From: CAYVUV01 sp964455095
Lineage (GTDB): Bacteria > Desulfobacterota > Binatia > HRBIN30 > CADEER01
Reading direction: 5' to 3'
Assembly (NCBI GenBank): GCA_964455095.1
Contig: CAYVUV010000404.1
Location: 17,187 to 81,186 of the forward strand
DNA length: 64,000 nt
Of this stretch, positions 34,152 through 42,986 are shown one piece after another. The stretch's first letter is position 1. The number at the start of each line of letters is the position of its first letter. The translations under genes and the position numbers were made by a program. Under the pieces are notes generated by a model, which was not told the DNA's origin, did no database searches, and was given only the letters and a program-made list of their open reading frames with translations.

Positions 34152-34658
34152 TCAGTCCTGCGCGGGAATCGACCCGACGTAGTCCATCTTGCCAAGGTCG
34201 ACGCCGTTGTGGCGCAGGATGGCGTAGGCCATCGTCACGTGGAAGAAGAAGTTGGGAATGGCGACCTGCACCAGGTAATCGTCGCCCTTGAGCCATTTCC
34301 CCCCGAGCCAGGGCGGCGACACCTTGCGGTCCTCGGCGCCGACCAGGTCCTTCGCCTGCACGGTCGCGACGAAGCTCAAGCACTTCTCGATGCGCTGGCG
34401 CAGCTCGGCAAACGTCTTCTCCGTATCCGGATGTGACGGCGCCTGCTTGCCGCCGAGGTACGCGGCGGCGTACTTCGCCTGGTCGCATGCCGACTGCACC
34501 TGGCGAATGAACTCGTACTGATCCGGCGCCAGGCGGGCCTGGGCGAGCACATCGACCTCGAAGGATTTCGCCGCCGCATGCGCGGTGGCCTTGTCCATCC
34601 ACTGCTCGAGGTTGCGCAGCATCTTGGCGAACAGCTGGATCGCATCGTTGTGATTCAT
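34152..34658 (-). CDS. DUF1993 family protein
   Basis: A 168-residue helical protein. MNHNDAIQLFAKMLRNLEQWMDKA at the start, ARLAPDQYEFIRQVQSACDQAK in the middle and PNFFFHVTMAYAILRHNGVDLGKMDYVG at the end match DUF1993, a four-helix-bundle family related to DinB-like proteins. There is no signal peptide. His residues in the last helix could bind a metal as in DinB relatives. The role is unknown, and the gene has no obvious partner. Confidence 0.88.
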   Translation of the reverse strand: MNHNDAIQLFAKMLRNLEQWMDKATAHAAAKSFEVDVLAQARLAPDQYEFIRQVQSACDQAKYAAAYLGGKQAPSHPDTEKTFAELRQRIEKCLSFVATVQAKDLVGAEDRKVSPPWLGGKWLKGDDYLVQVAIPNFFFHVTMAYAILRHNGVDLGKMDYVGSIPAQD

Positions 34659-34761
34659 GAGCGCCTCCTTTGGTTATCGGCGGACGATAGCCCACGGCGC
34701 ATGGTCACGCGACCCCCGCAGAGGGGGCGTTCCGGCGCTCGCGTCTGTCGTGCTAGGCACC

Positions 34762-37700
34762 ATGTTCGGACGACCTGCGATGCGCTGCCCCTCCTGTAAC
34801 CACGACACCCGCGCTGCCGCCAAGTTCTGCGAGGAGTGCGGGCAGGTTCTGAACGCCGAAGAGGGCTCGGCTGGAGCCTCGCCATCCGAGCGATCGCCGC
34901 GCTCCTACACACCCCCACACCTTGCCGACAAGATCCTGCAATCGAAGTCCGCCCTCGCGGGCGAGCGCAAGCAGGTCACGGCGCTCTTCGCCGACGTCAA
35001 GGGGTCGATGGAGATGGCCGAGCAGATGGACCCCGAGGCGTGGAGCGCCATCATGCAGCGCTTCCTGTCGATTGTCGCCGACGGCATCCATCGCTTCGAA
35101 GGCATGGTGAACCAGTACATGGGCGATGGGGTCATGGCGCTCTTTGGCGCCCCGATCGCACACGAGGACCACGCGCAACGGGCCTGCTACGCGGCGCTGC
35201 ATCTGCGCGCCGCCGTGCGCGAGTATGCGAGCGAAGTGCGCATCCGGCACGGGGTCCCGTTTGCCGTCCGCATCGGTCTCAATTCTGGCGAGGTCGTCGT
35301 CAGTCGGATCGGCGACGATCTGCGCATGGACTACACCGCGCAGGGACAAGTCGTCGGACTCGCGCAACGCATGCAGGCCATCGCCGAGTCGGGGCACATC
35401 TTTATCTCTGAACACACGGCGCGGCTCGTCGAGGGCTACTTCCAGTTGCAGGATCTCGGACGCGCCAAGGTGAAAGGCGTCAGCGAGCCCGTTGGGATCT
35501 TCGATCTCGACGGAACCGGGTCGCTGCGCACGCGCTTGGACCGTTCGCGCGCCCGCGGCCTGTCGCGCTTCGTCGGGCGCGATCCCGACATGGCCATCCT
35601 CGAAGCGGCGCTCGAGCGCGCGCGCAGCGGCAGCGGGCAGGTCGTGGGCGTGGTCGCCGAGCCCGGCACCGGCAAGTCGCGCCTGTGCGCCGAGTTCCTC
35701 GCCGGCTGCCGGGCGCGCGGCATTCCGATCCTCGAAGCGCGCGGCGTGGCGCACGGCAAGTTGATTCCCATGCTGCCCATGCTGGAGCTCTGGCGCGCTG
35801 TGTGCGGCATCACGGACGGCGACGATCCCGCGGCGACGCGGGCGAAGATCACCGCGCGGCTGTTGCCGGTGGACAGAAGCCTGCGCGCGGTGCTGCCCTT
35901 TCTGTTCGACGTGCTCGGCGTTTCGGACCCAGTCCACCCCGCTCCCACCATCGACGCCGCGCAGCGGCAGACCGTGCTGCACGACGCGGTAAAGCGGGTG
36001 CTGCACGATCCGGCTTATGGGGCGACGCGCGTGCTCCTGCTCGAGGACCTGCACTGGTTCGACGGCGCCAGCGACAGTTTCCTCGCAACCATGGTCGAGA
36101 GCGTGCCGGCCACGCGCGATCTTCTGCTGGTCAACTTCCGTCCCGAGTACCAGGCCAGCTGGATGCAGCGCGCGCACTATCAGGAGGTGCCGCTCCAACC
36201 CTTGGGGCCCGAGGCCATTCGCGCGCTGTTGCGCGATCAGCTGGGCGAGGACCCGAGCGTCGCGGCGCTGCCGGCCATCATTCACGAGCGCACCAAGGGC
36301 AACCCGTTTTTCATCGAAGAGGTGGTCCAATCGCTGGTGGAAAGCGGCCACTTGGTGGGAACGCGCGGCGCCTACCAGCTGACGACGGCGGTCGACGCGC
36401 TGGAGGTGCCGGTCAGCGTGCACGCCGTGCTGGCGGCGCGCATCGATCGCCTGCCGGAGCGCGACAAGCACGTGCTGCAAACCGCCGCAGTCATCGGCAA
36501 GACGTTCGGCGAAGCGCTCCTGCACCGCGTCATGGCGAGCGTCGCACCGATCGACGACGCGGAGCTCGGCGCCGCGCTGGCTGCATTGGCAGCGGCGGAG
36601 TTTCTCTTCGAAGCGGCGGTCTATCCGCAGCGCGAGTACTCGTTCAAGCACCCGCTCACGCGCGAAGTGGCGCAGCGCTCGCAACTGCGCGAGCGGCGCA
36701 TCCGGGTCCACGTCGAAGCGGCGGCCCAGGCGCGGGCACGCTTCGCCTACGGCGAGACCCACCTGCACCTCGAAGCGGCACTCGACCTGCTCGGCGAGCA
36801 ACCCGAGACGCGCGAGCGCTTGCGGCAGGAGATGGCGCTGCTCGAAAACCTCGGCACGACGTTGTTCGGCATGCGCGGCTACGGCGACGCGGACGGGGCG
36901 CGCGCCTTTGCGCGGATGCGCGAGCTGGCCGAGCGCCTGGATGGCGCCGAAGCGAGCCTGCAGGCCATGGAAGGGCAACTCATCGTCCATACGATGCGCG
37001 CCGAGTACACCAGCGCCCGGGACCGAGGAGAGGAGCTGCTCGTGCTGGCCGAGCAACTCGGCAACTATGCCGCCATCGCCAGGGCTCTCCCGTCGCTGGG
37101 CGGAACGCTGATCCATCTCGGCGAGGTCGAGGACGCCCACGCCCACGCCGAGCGCGGACGCGCCCTGTGCGGCCAGCACGAACCGACCATTCACGGCATC
37201 GCCTGCTGCAACCTGCTCGCCTCGACGCACGCACATCTGGGCCACATCGCGCAGGCGCGGGCGATGAACCGCGAAGCCGTTGCCCTCGCCGCGCAGGGCG
37301 GCATCCCGTACCTCCGCGCCCACGCAGCGAACTTCGCCGCGACTGTCTGCGCAGCCCTGCGCGATGTCGCGGAGACGCGGTCGCTCGCTGAGGAAACCGA
37401 GCGCCTCGCGACCGAATACGGCTTCGAGGTCCTGCGCATCACGGCGACGATATTTCTCGGCTGGTGCACCGTCGCCGAAGGGCGCGTCGATGAGGGGCTC
37501 CCAGTCGTACGCGACGGCCTCGCGGAATACGCCACGACGGGACAGCGCATCAGCACCACATCCTATTGCCTGCCCCTGATCGAAGCGCACCTCGCCCGCG
37601 GCGACTGGGCGGCCGCAAACCAGGTGCTGGACACCGCCTTCGCCTTCGTGGCCGAAACCGGGGAGCGCATCTACGAGCACGAGCTCTACCGGTTGAAGGG

Positions 37701-37935
37701 CGAGTGCGCCCTGGTCGCAAACGGCCGTCACGCCGTGGCCGTGCAACACTTCGAACGCGCGATCGCGATCGCAGCGGCCAACAAGGCCCTGCTCTTCGAG
37801 CTGCGCGCCGCGACCAGCCTATGCCGGGTCGAACCGAGCTCGGCGCGCGCGCGGCTCGCCGGACTCGTCGAACGCTTCAGCCCCGAAGACGATTGCGCCG
37901 ACCTGCGCGCCGCGCAGGCGCTGTTGGCAACTTGA
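34762..37935 (+). CDS. Zinc-ribbon / class III adenylate cyclase / AAA ATPase / TPR regulator
   Basis: A 1057-residue multidomain protein. ATG 34762 is chosen; ATG 34780 (MRCPSCNHD) is also possible. Residues about 7-26 form a zinc ribbon (CPSCNHD...FCEECG). The cyclase domain (about 70-240) has VTALFADVKGSMEMAEQ and YMGDGVMALFGAP, with both metal Asp residues. Then come an AAA ATPase (FVGRDPDMAIL, Walker A AEPGTGKSRLC, Walker B VLLLEDLHWFDG) and about 450 residues of helical TPR-like repeats. Such proteins are thought to be STAND-type signal integrators making cyclic nucleotides. A dispersed repeat (34863-34887) encodes GSAGASPS in the linker after the zinc ribbon. Confidence 0.92.
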   Translation: MFGRPAMRCPSCNHDTRAAAKFCEECGQVLNAEEGSAGASPSERSPRSYTPPHLADKILQSKSALAGERKQVTALFADVKGSMEMAEQMDPEAWSAIMQRFLSIVADGIHRFEGMVNQYMGDGVMALFGAPIAHEDHAQRACYAALHLRAAVREYASEVRIRHGVPFAVRIGLNSGEVVVSRIGDDLRMDYTAQGQVVGLAQRMQAIAESGHIFISEHTARLVEGYFQLQDLGRAKVKGVSEPVGIFDLDGTGSLRTRLDRSRARGLSRFVGRDPDMAILEAALERARSGSGQVVGVVAEPGTGKSRLCAEFLAGCRARGIPILEARGVAHGKLIPMLPMLELWRAVCGITDGDDPAATRAKITARLLPVDRSLRAVLPFLFDVLGVSDPVHPAPTIDAAQRQTVLHDAVKRVLHDPAYGATRVLLLEDLHWFDGASDSFLATMVESVPATRDLLLVNFRPEYQASWMQRAHYQEVPLQPLGPEAIRALLRDQLGEDPSVAALPAIIHERTKGNPFFIEEVVQSLVESGHLVGTRGAYQLTTAVDALEVPVSVHAVLAARIDRLPERDKHVLQTAAVIGKTFGEALLHRVMASVAPIDDAELGAALAALAAAEFLFEAAVYPQREYSFKHPLTREVAQRSQLRERRIRVHVEAAAQARARFAYGETHLHLEAALDLLGEQPETRERLRQEMALLENLGTTLFGMRGYGDADGARAFARMRELAERLDGAEASLQAMEGQLIVHTMRAEYTSARDRGEELLVLAEQLGNYAAIARALPSLGGTLIHLGEVEDAHAHAERGRALCGQHEPTIHGIACCNLLASTHAHLGHIAQARAMNREAVALAAQGGIPYLRAHAANFAATVCAALRDVAETRSLAEETERLATEYGFEVLRITATIFLGWCTVAEGRVDEGLPVVRDGLAEYATTGQRISTTSYCLPLIEAHLARGDWAAANQVLDTAFAFVAETGERIYEHELYRLKGECALVANGRHAVAVQHFERAIAIAAANKALLFELRAATSLCRVEPSSARARLAGLVERFSPEDDCADLRAAQALLAT
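34863..34887 (+). repeat. Dispersed repeat copy inside the cyclase gene
   Basis: GGGCTCGGCTGGAGCCTCGC, continuing to 34887, matches the copy at 61371-61395 with few changes. It encodes GSAGASPS in the flexible linker between the zinc ribbon and the cyclase domain, so the frame is kept. Confidence 0.8.
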
Positions 37936-37989
37936 AGCGCATCGACGCGTTATTCAAACAGCCCGTTGAAAGACCCCGCTCCGGGCCCG

Positions 37990-40245
37990 TCAGAGGCTCG
38001 CATCGACCGGCGCGACGTTGACGGGGATGCCGTTGACGATGGCGTTGCCCGACGGCACGTCGACGAGCGTGCCGGGTGCGAGCAGGTTGTTGTTCACCCC
38101 GGCGTAGCGCGCGGCGACCGAGAGTTGGGCGCCGTCGCGGTCGTGCCCCCAGCCGTGCGGGAGGCTGACGACGCCGGGCATCATCTCGTCGCTGACTTCC
38201 GCTGGCGCGACGATCGAACCGGCCTCGGAGGCGACGCGCGCCGGGGCGCCGTCGGCGATGCCCAACCGCTGCGCGTCGTCGGGATGAATCAGCAGCGTGC
38301 AGCGGTCGCGGCCGCGCACCAGCTTCTCGACGTTGTGCATCCACGAGTTGTTGGAGCGCAGGTGGCGCCGGCTGACCAGCAGCAGATCGTCCGACCGGCG
38401 TTGCAACCGGCGCTGCAGTCGCGGCAAGTCGGCCGTGATCCACGCCGGCGTCAGCTCGATTTTCCCCGTCGGTGTCTGCAGCGGCGCCGGCAGGCGCGGG
38501 GCGAGGGCGCCTTTGTCGATGCCGTGCGGTTCTGATTTCAGGCGCGCGAGCGTTAGACCGGCTGGGTCGGCGCCGTAGGCGTCGCCGTGCGGGCCGACGC
38601 GGATGGAGAAATCGAGCAAACGCTCCGGGCCGCCGCCGGGGCTCACGGCGGCGATCTCGCCGGCGTCGCGCCCGGCAATGCGCGAGCGCGGATCGGCCGC
38701 CAGCGTCGCCGCCAGACCGAAGAAGAACATGTCGTCGAGCTGCGCGATGTCGACATCGGCGGCGTGCTGGCCGTTGGCCAACGCCGCCAGAGTCAGCAGG
38801 ATCTGCCACTCGGCCGGCCGGTCGGTCGGCGGCGGGAAGATCGCGGCGGAGTACTTGCCGGCGTTGCGGATCGCCCACGACCAGATCATCTCGTCGTAGT
38901 GCGGCTGCTCGAGCGGCGACAGCCCGGGCAGGATCACGTCGGCGTGGCGCGTCGTCTCGTTCAGGTAGTTGTCGACGCTGATCATGCACTCGAGCTGCGG
39001 CAGCGCCGCGTCGAGCTTGCCCGCGTCAGGGGCGCTGATGACGGGATTGCCCGCGATCGTGATCAGCGCCCTGATCTGCCCGGCGCCGGGCGCGGCGATC
39101 TCTTCGGCGAGGCACGACACGGGGTACTGGCCCAACACCTCGGGCGCGCCGCGCACCCGGCTGCGCCAGCGGTCGAGCTGAAAGCCGCCGGCCTGATCGG
39201 GCGGCCGCAGCGAGATCATCGACCAGGCGATGGGGTCGGCGAACATCGAGCCGCCGGCGCGATCGAGGTTGCCGGTGAGGATGTTCACCACCTCGACCGC
39301 CCACGACGCCAGCGTGCCGAACTCCTGGTTGCAGGTGCCGATGCGGCCGTAGACGGCGGCCGGCGCGGCGGCGCTCAGCTCGCGCGCCAGGCGGCGGATG
39401 GTCTCGGCCGGGACCACGCAGGCCTCCGCTACGGCTTCGGGCGTGAACGGCGCGACCAGCCGTTCGAACTCGGCGAGCCCGTCGACGTGCGCGGTGAGAT
39501 GCGCCAGGCGCACGCGGCCCTCGGCGAACAGTACCTGCGCGATGGCCAGCAGCAGCGCTGCGTCGGTCCCCGGCCGTATGGGCAGCCACTCGTCCGCGTG
39601 CGCGGCCGTCGCGGTCCGGCGCGGATCGATGACGACCACCTTGCCGCCGCGGGCGCGGATCGCATCGAGCCGGCCGAGTACGTCGGGCGCGGCGAGCAGG
39701 CTGCCTTGCGACGCCGCCGGGTTGGCGCCGAGCATCAACAGATACGAGGTGCGGTCGAGATCGGGCACCGGGATGGTCCACATGCCGCCGTACATGAGCG
39801 CGCCGACGAGGTTCTTCGGCCACTGATCGACGGTGCCGGCGGAATAGATCTGCGTGATGCCGGAAAACGCGATGAACGGACCGACGTAGCGCGACAGCGA
39901 GAAGTTGTGCGCGGTCGGATTGCCGATGTAGGTCGCGACGGCGTCCTTGCCGTCGCGCTCGATGACGGCGTGCAGCTTCTGCTCGGCAATGCGGAACGCC
40001 TCCGACCAGCTCACCGCTCGCCAGCCGTCCCCGTCGCGCACCAGCGGCGCGCGCAGGCGATCGGGGTCGTCGTGCAGATCGCCGAGCACGGCGCCCTTGG
40101 GGCAGATATAGCCGCGACTCCAGACGTCGCGCGCGTCAGGGGTGATACGCGCGACACGGCCGTCCTCGACCGCCACCTCCAGGCCACACATCGCTTCGCA
40201 GAGCGGGCAGGTGCGCAGGTGAACGGCAGTGGTCGGCTCGGGCAT
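37990..40245 (-). CDS. Molybdopterin-dependent oxidoreductase with 4Fe-4S cluster
   Basis: A 751-residue cytoplasmic enzyme of the formate dehydrogenase/DMSO reductase superfamily. The N-terminal cluster motif is C13-x2-C16-x3-C20-x27-C48. Later blocks are MLGANPAASQGS, VVVIDPRRTATAAHADEWLPIRPGTDAALLLAI, NILTGNLDRAGG and ADVILPGLSPLEQPHYDE. The C-terminal molybdopterin domain includes RSNNSWMHN and SLPHGWGHDRDG. No signal peptide or partner subunits are present, so electrons must pass to a soluble carrier. Similar single-gene enzymes occur in soil bacteria with unknown substrates. It is transcribed away from the orphan gene at 40425. Confidence 0.92.
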   Translation of the reverse strand: MPEPTTAVHLRTCPLCEAMCGLEVAVEDGRVARITPDARDVWSRGYICPKGAVLGDLHDDPDRLRAPLVRDGDGWRAVSWSEAFRIAEQKLHAVIERDGKDAVATYIGNPTAHNFSLSRYVGPFIAFSGITQIYSAGTVDQWPKNLVGALMYGGMWTIPVPDLDRTSYLLMLGANPAASQGSLLAAPDVLGRLDAIRARGGKVVVIDPRRTATAAHADEWLPIRPGTDAALLLAIAQVLFAEGRVRLAHLTAHVDGLAEFERLVAPFTPEAVAEACVVPAETIRRLARELSAAAPAAVYGRIGTCNQEFGTLASWAVEVVNILTGNLDRAGGSMFADPIAWSMISLRPPDQAGGFQLDRWRSRVRGAPEVLGQYPVSCLAEEIAAPGAGQIRALITIAGNPVISAPDAGKLDAALPQLECMISVDNYLNETTRHADVILPGLSPLEQPHYDEMIWSWAIRNAGKYSAAIFPPPTDRPAEWQILLTLAALANGQHAADVDIAQLDDMFFFGLAATLAADPRSRIAGRDAGEIAAVSPGGGPERLLDFSIRVGPHGDAYGADPAGLTLARLKSEPHGIDKGALAPRLPAPLQTPTGKIELTPAWITADLPRLQRRLQRRSDDLLLVSRRHLRSNNSWMHNVEKLVRGRDRCTLLIHPDDAQRLGIADGAPARVASEAGSIVAPAEVSDEMMPGVVSLPHGWGHDRDGAQLSVAARYAGVNNNLLAPGTLVDVPSGNAIVNGIPVNVAPVDASL

Positions 40246-40310
40246 GCCTGGCCTCTATGACGGAGGCAGGGCGAATTGCAAAGCGTCCCGCGAAACCCGG
40301 ACGGCTGAAT

Positions 40311-40376
40311 TTGGCCGCGATCGACAACAGATTGACCCGATCCGACAACGTCGTGGTGGCGGCAACCAGGTACACT
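40311..40376 (+). promoter_or_regulatory. Conserved 38-bp element and -10-like site upstream of the orphan gene
   Basis: Bases 40311-40348 match 32 of 38 positions in the reverse complement of 46819-46856, beside the AraC-type regulator gene. The core is GACAACAGatTGACCC followed by GACAA. A TACACT hexamer lies 22 bp further on (40371-40376). At the other copy TATAAG lies 24 bp on. This layout fits an activator site just upstream of, or over, a -35 region. Confidence 0.7.
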
Positions 40377-40424
40377 GCGGAGCGTTCGGCGGCGCAAAGC
40401 GGCTCCCCGCAGGAGGAGAGGATC

Positions 40425-40850
40425 TTGGTAGCGGCGACCTCACAACTATCCTTCCACGACCCCTACAACGACATCATGGCGCGCTTCATGGCCGCCGAGA
40501 TCATGACACCCGCGCAGCTGCCGTCGGCGAGCAATTGGTCGCCCGAGAAAAGACTCGCCGGGGCCGTCCTGGCCGCGGCCTTGGTGGAAGTGCGGGATCA
40601 CCACCATGATCCCGCCCACCGCAGTCTCGTCGTCGAAGACCTCCAGTGGATCGTGTGCGACGACGACGGCCCACCGTTCTCGTTCATCCGGCTGTGCCAT
40701 CTATTCGATCTGGAGCCGGAATGGGTGCGCGCCGTGGTGCAGCGCTGGGTGACGAAGCCGCCGCAGCGCAAGGAAGACGCCGTCGTGCGGCGGTTCGCCT
40801 CGCCCCGGACGGTCAGTAAGCGAGCGATCGCGCAGCGAGCCTGCGCGTAA
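40425..40850 (+). CDS. Small orphan protein, paralogue of the one at 3540
   Basis: A 141-residue protein. TTG 40425 is chosen because AGGAGGAGAG ends just upstream and the upstream in-frame codons overlap the conserved promoter element. This also gives almost the same length as its paralogue (139 residues). Shared features are an Ala/Leu helix (RLAGAVLAAALVEVRDHH), then LQWIVCDDDGPPFSFIRLCHLFDLEPEWVRAVV. The His-rich stretch HHHDPAHRS is specific to this copy. The tail is basic (RRFASPRTVSKRAIAQRA), which could bind nucleic acid. No known domain is recognised. It may be controlled by the AraC-type regulator at 46870 through the shared element. Confidence 0.75.
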   Translation: MVAATSQLSFHDPYNDIMARFMAAEIMTPAQLPSASNWSPEKRLAGAVLAAALVEVRDHHHDPAHRSLVVEDLQWIVCDDDGPPFSFIRLCHLFDLEPEWVRAVVQRWVTKPPQRKEDAVVRRFASPRTVSKRAIAQRACA

Positions 40851-40929
40851 GACCACGGCGGTGCCGTCGTTGCCGCCGGCACGCCGTGTCCGCAATTTCG
40901 CCTGTTCCGCGGCCATCGTCATCTTGCAC

Positions 40930-41709
40930 TTACTTGGTCATGCTCTCGCGAACCTCCACCAGGGTTTGATCGAAGGAATCGATCCGGACCAGGCCGAGAC
41001 GGGGGAATTCGAGGTCGAGGATGACGTACACCGCCAACGCCATTGCCGCGGCGAATCCGATCATGTGCAGCCAGCTGCGCGTCGGGTTGGCTGCCGTGCC
41101 GTAACCGGCCAGAAGCGCGCCCACCAGAGAGAGCCCGATGAGCATGGCGAAGATGCTGGTCGGCGGATGCATCTCCGTGGCCTTGGCCCGCGTTGTCGTA
41201 ATGTCGATCATCTCGTTCAATGCGGTCAGGAGCAACGTGGTGGTCGCCGGTGAGCTCGCCGCACGACATGCGGCGACGGCTTGGGTCCAGATTTCATCCT
41301 GCAATCGAGTGCTCTTGACGAGCTCCTCCTGTGCGGCGGCGGCATCTGGCAACTTGGCATAGGTTGCCAGCCGAGCATCCACGTAGCGCCGGAAGCTGTC
41401 GCGAAGCGCCGGCTGGGTGTCTGCTGGCAGCAGATCCAGCCGCAGATAGGCGGTGCCGATGTCGTTGGCTTCCTGGACGATCAGCTGGCGCCGCAGATCG
41501 AGGCGCGCGGCGGCGCCGGAGAAGGTAAACGCCACGAGCAGTCCCATCAAACCGAAGACCGCCCCTTCCAAAGCTCCGAGACCAACCGTCGCCTTGTCGA
41601 GATCCTGTACCGCGCGGCGGATTCCGATGCGTCGGCCGACTTCCATGAGCAGCAGCATGCCGAGGAATAGAAATACCGCTAGCAACAGCACGCTCAGGGC
41701 GTAGGACAT
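40930..41709 (-). CDS. DUF4239 (bestrophin-like) membrane protein
   Basis: A 259-residue protein started at ATG 41709 behind a GGAG site. Two N-terminal hydrophobic segments (LLLAVFLFLGMLLLMEVG; LGALEGAVFGLMGLLVAFTFSGA) precede a soluble middle with DLRRQLIVQEANDIGTAYLRLDLLP. Two more segments lie near the end. That arrangement matches DUF4239, described as bestrophin-like, though ion-channel activity is not established for most members. It is a single gene with opposite or unrelated neighbours. Confidence 0.85.
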   Translation of the reverse strand: MSYALSVLLLAVFLFLGMLLLMEVGRRIGIRRAVQDLDKATVGLGALEGAVFGLMGLLVAFTFSGAAARLDLRRQLIVQEANDIGTAYLRLDLLPADTQPALRDSFRRYVDARLATYAKLPDAAAAQEELVKSTRLQDEIWTQAVAACRAASSPATTTLLLTALNEMIDITTTRAKATEMHPPTSIFAMLIGLSLVGALLAGYGTAANPTRSWLHMIGFAAAMALAVYVILDLEFPRLGLVRIDSFDQTLVEVRESMTK

Positions 41710-41969
41710 GGCGGCTCCTGTGTAGGTTGAGGGTCATCAGCGCACGAACGGGGAATAGCGGGTCATGGATGGTGGAGCGCTTCCCGGCGCTGAAATTGGT
41801 CATACAGATGATCCCGGCGGCGCGAGGTTGATGGAGAGCGAGCTCGCGGTCCCGTCCGGGGTTCCGGAGTACGACATCAGCGTCACGGCGCCGTTGGCGC
41901 GCTTCTGCAAGCGCGCGTTAGCTTGAAGAGTTGGCCCCTCGTCCCCGATGCCGGAGTCTCGGCGCCCGC
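41710..41969. other. 260-bp gap without a recognisable gene
   Basis: The gap lies upstream of the DUF4239 gene and downstream of the DUF2950 gene, both on the minus strand. A short open stretch encodes SYSGTPDGTASSLSINLAPP on the minus strand, but it has no start or family match. The gap should hold the promoter of the DUF4239 gene; I cannot place it. Confidence 0.5.
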
Positions 41970-42914
41970 TCAGGGCTCGACGCGCGTCCAGGTGTCGTCG
42001 GGGTTGAAGGTCTTGATGGCTGCCGCCACCTTGGCGGTGTCCGGGCCGAGATCCTTCTGAAAGACGACGCCGTCGTGATTGACGATGAACGTCATCACAC
42101 CGGCGTTGTCCCACGTCGCGGGCGTGGCGATGAGCGCGAAGCCGCCGATCATCTTGCCCTGCGCGACATAGTCGTACGCACCGCCGGCAGCGGCGGGACC
42201 CTGCGCGGTGAGAATGCGAAAGTAGTAGCCGTGAAACGGGTCGCCCTTCCCTTTGACCGCATACCCTTCGGCGCGGGCGCTGGCGAAGAGAGAACCGAGT
42301 GGGCTCTCCTCTTCGCCGGGAGCCGCCTCCCAGTAGAGCCCATCGCGCTTGCCCGGACTGCTGGCGAGCTTCTGCGCATAGTGGAGCAGCGATGACCCCT
42401 CGGGGTTGCTCGCGTAGTAGTCGCGCTGCGCGTCGACATAGGCCAGACAGGCCTGGATGGCCGACAGCTCGTTGGAGCCGATGCGCCGGTCGATGATCTC
42501 CTCCCTGCCGGCCGCTGCGTCGAAGTGCCAGCCGGCATCCGACTTCACCAGTGGGATGGGAAACGGCCAGTCGTCCTTGCCAACGTTCAAAATGGTGGCG
42601 CCGTTTTCGTCGGTCGCCAGCCCGTGCGCCTCCTCGAAGGAATGCAGGAAGCCGTCGCCGACCTTGCGATCGGCGACCGGATCGCCGGAGTCGATGAGCG
42701 GTTGCGCCTCCGCGCCGAGCACGGCGAGCAGGGCCTTGGAGTCGTGGGCCTTCACCGCCGCGGCGAGCGCCTGGGCGGCCTCTTCCGGCGATGCAAAGGT
42801 CCGCGGCGCCGATTCCGCCGCCCATGAAGGGCAAGCGTTGGGCCACGCGAGCGCCAGCGCCATGAGGGCCGGCAGGAGGCGGCGGGAGGAGAAAGAGTCT
42901 GCAAGTGCTGTCAT
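41970..42914 (-). CDS. Exported DUF2950 family protein
   Basis: A 314-residue protein with a signal peptide (to about residue 32, PSWAAE). FASPEEAAQALAAAVKAHD, WPFPIPLVKSDAGWHFDAAAGREEI, RRIGSNELSAIQACLAYVDAQRDY and DPFHGYYFRILTAQGPAA match DUF2950. The family usually follows a DUF3300 gene, as here, across 72 bp. The C-terminal third (TFIVNHDGVVFQKDLGPDT) resembles a small periplasmic binding module. Function is unknown, though conservation of the pair suggests a joint envelope role. Confidence 0.9.
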   Translation of the reverse strand: MTALADSFSSRRLLPALMALALAWPNACPSWAAESAPRTFASPEEAAQALAAAVKAHDSKALLAVLGAEAQPLIDSGDPVADRKVGDGFLHSFEEAHGLATDENGATILNVGKDDWPFPIPLVKSDAGWHFDAAAGREEIIDRRIGSNELSAIQACLAYVDAQRDYYASNPEGSSLLHYAQKLASSPGKRDGLYWEAAPGEEESPLGSLFASARAEGYAVKGKGDPFHGYYFRILTAQGPAAAGGAYDYVAQGKMIGGFALIATPATWDNAGVMTFIVNHDGVVFQKDLGPDTAKVAAAIKTFNPDDTWTRVEP

Positions 42915-42986
42915 CGTCTGCTCCTGATCTCTGATCAGCGGCTCGTCGGATAGATCGTGTGCACAGGGGCGCGCGCTGCCGCAGCC

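Noticed and set aside
41800..42846. Minus-strand frame ending SYSGTPDGTASSLSINLAPP
   Set aside because: It is out of frame with the DUF2950 gene over most of its length. The last 50 codons look faintly protein-like but have no start or family match.
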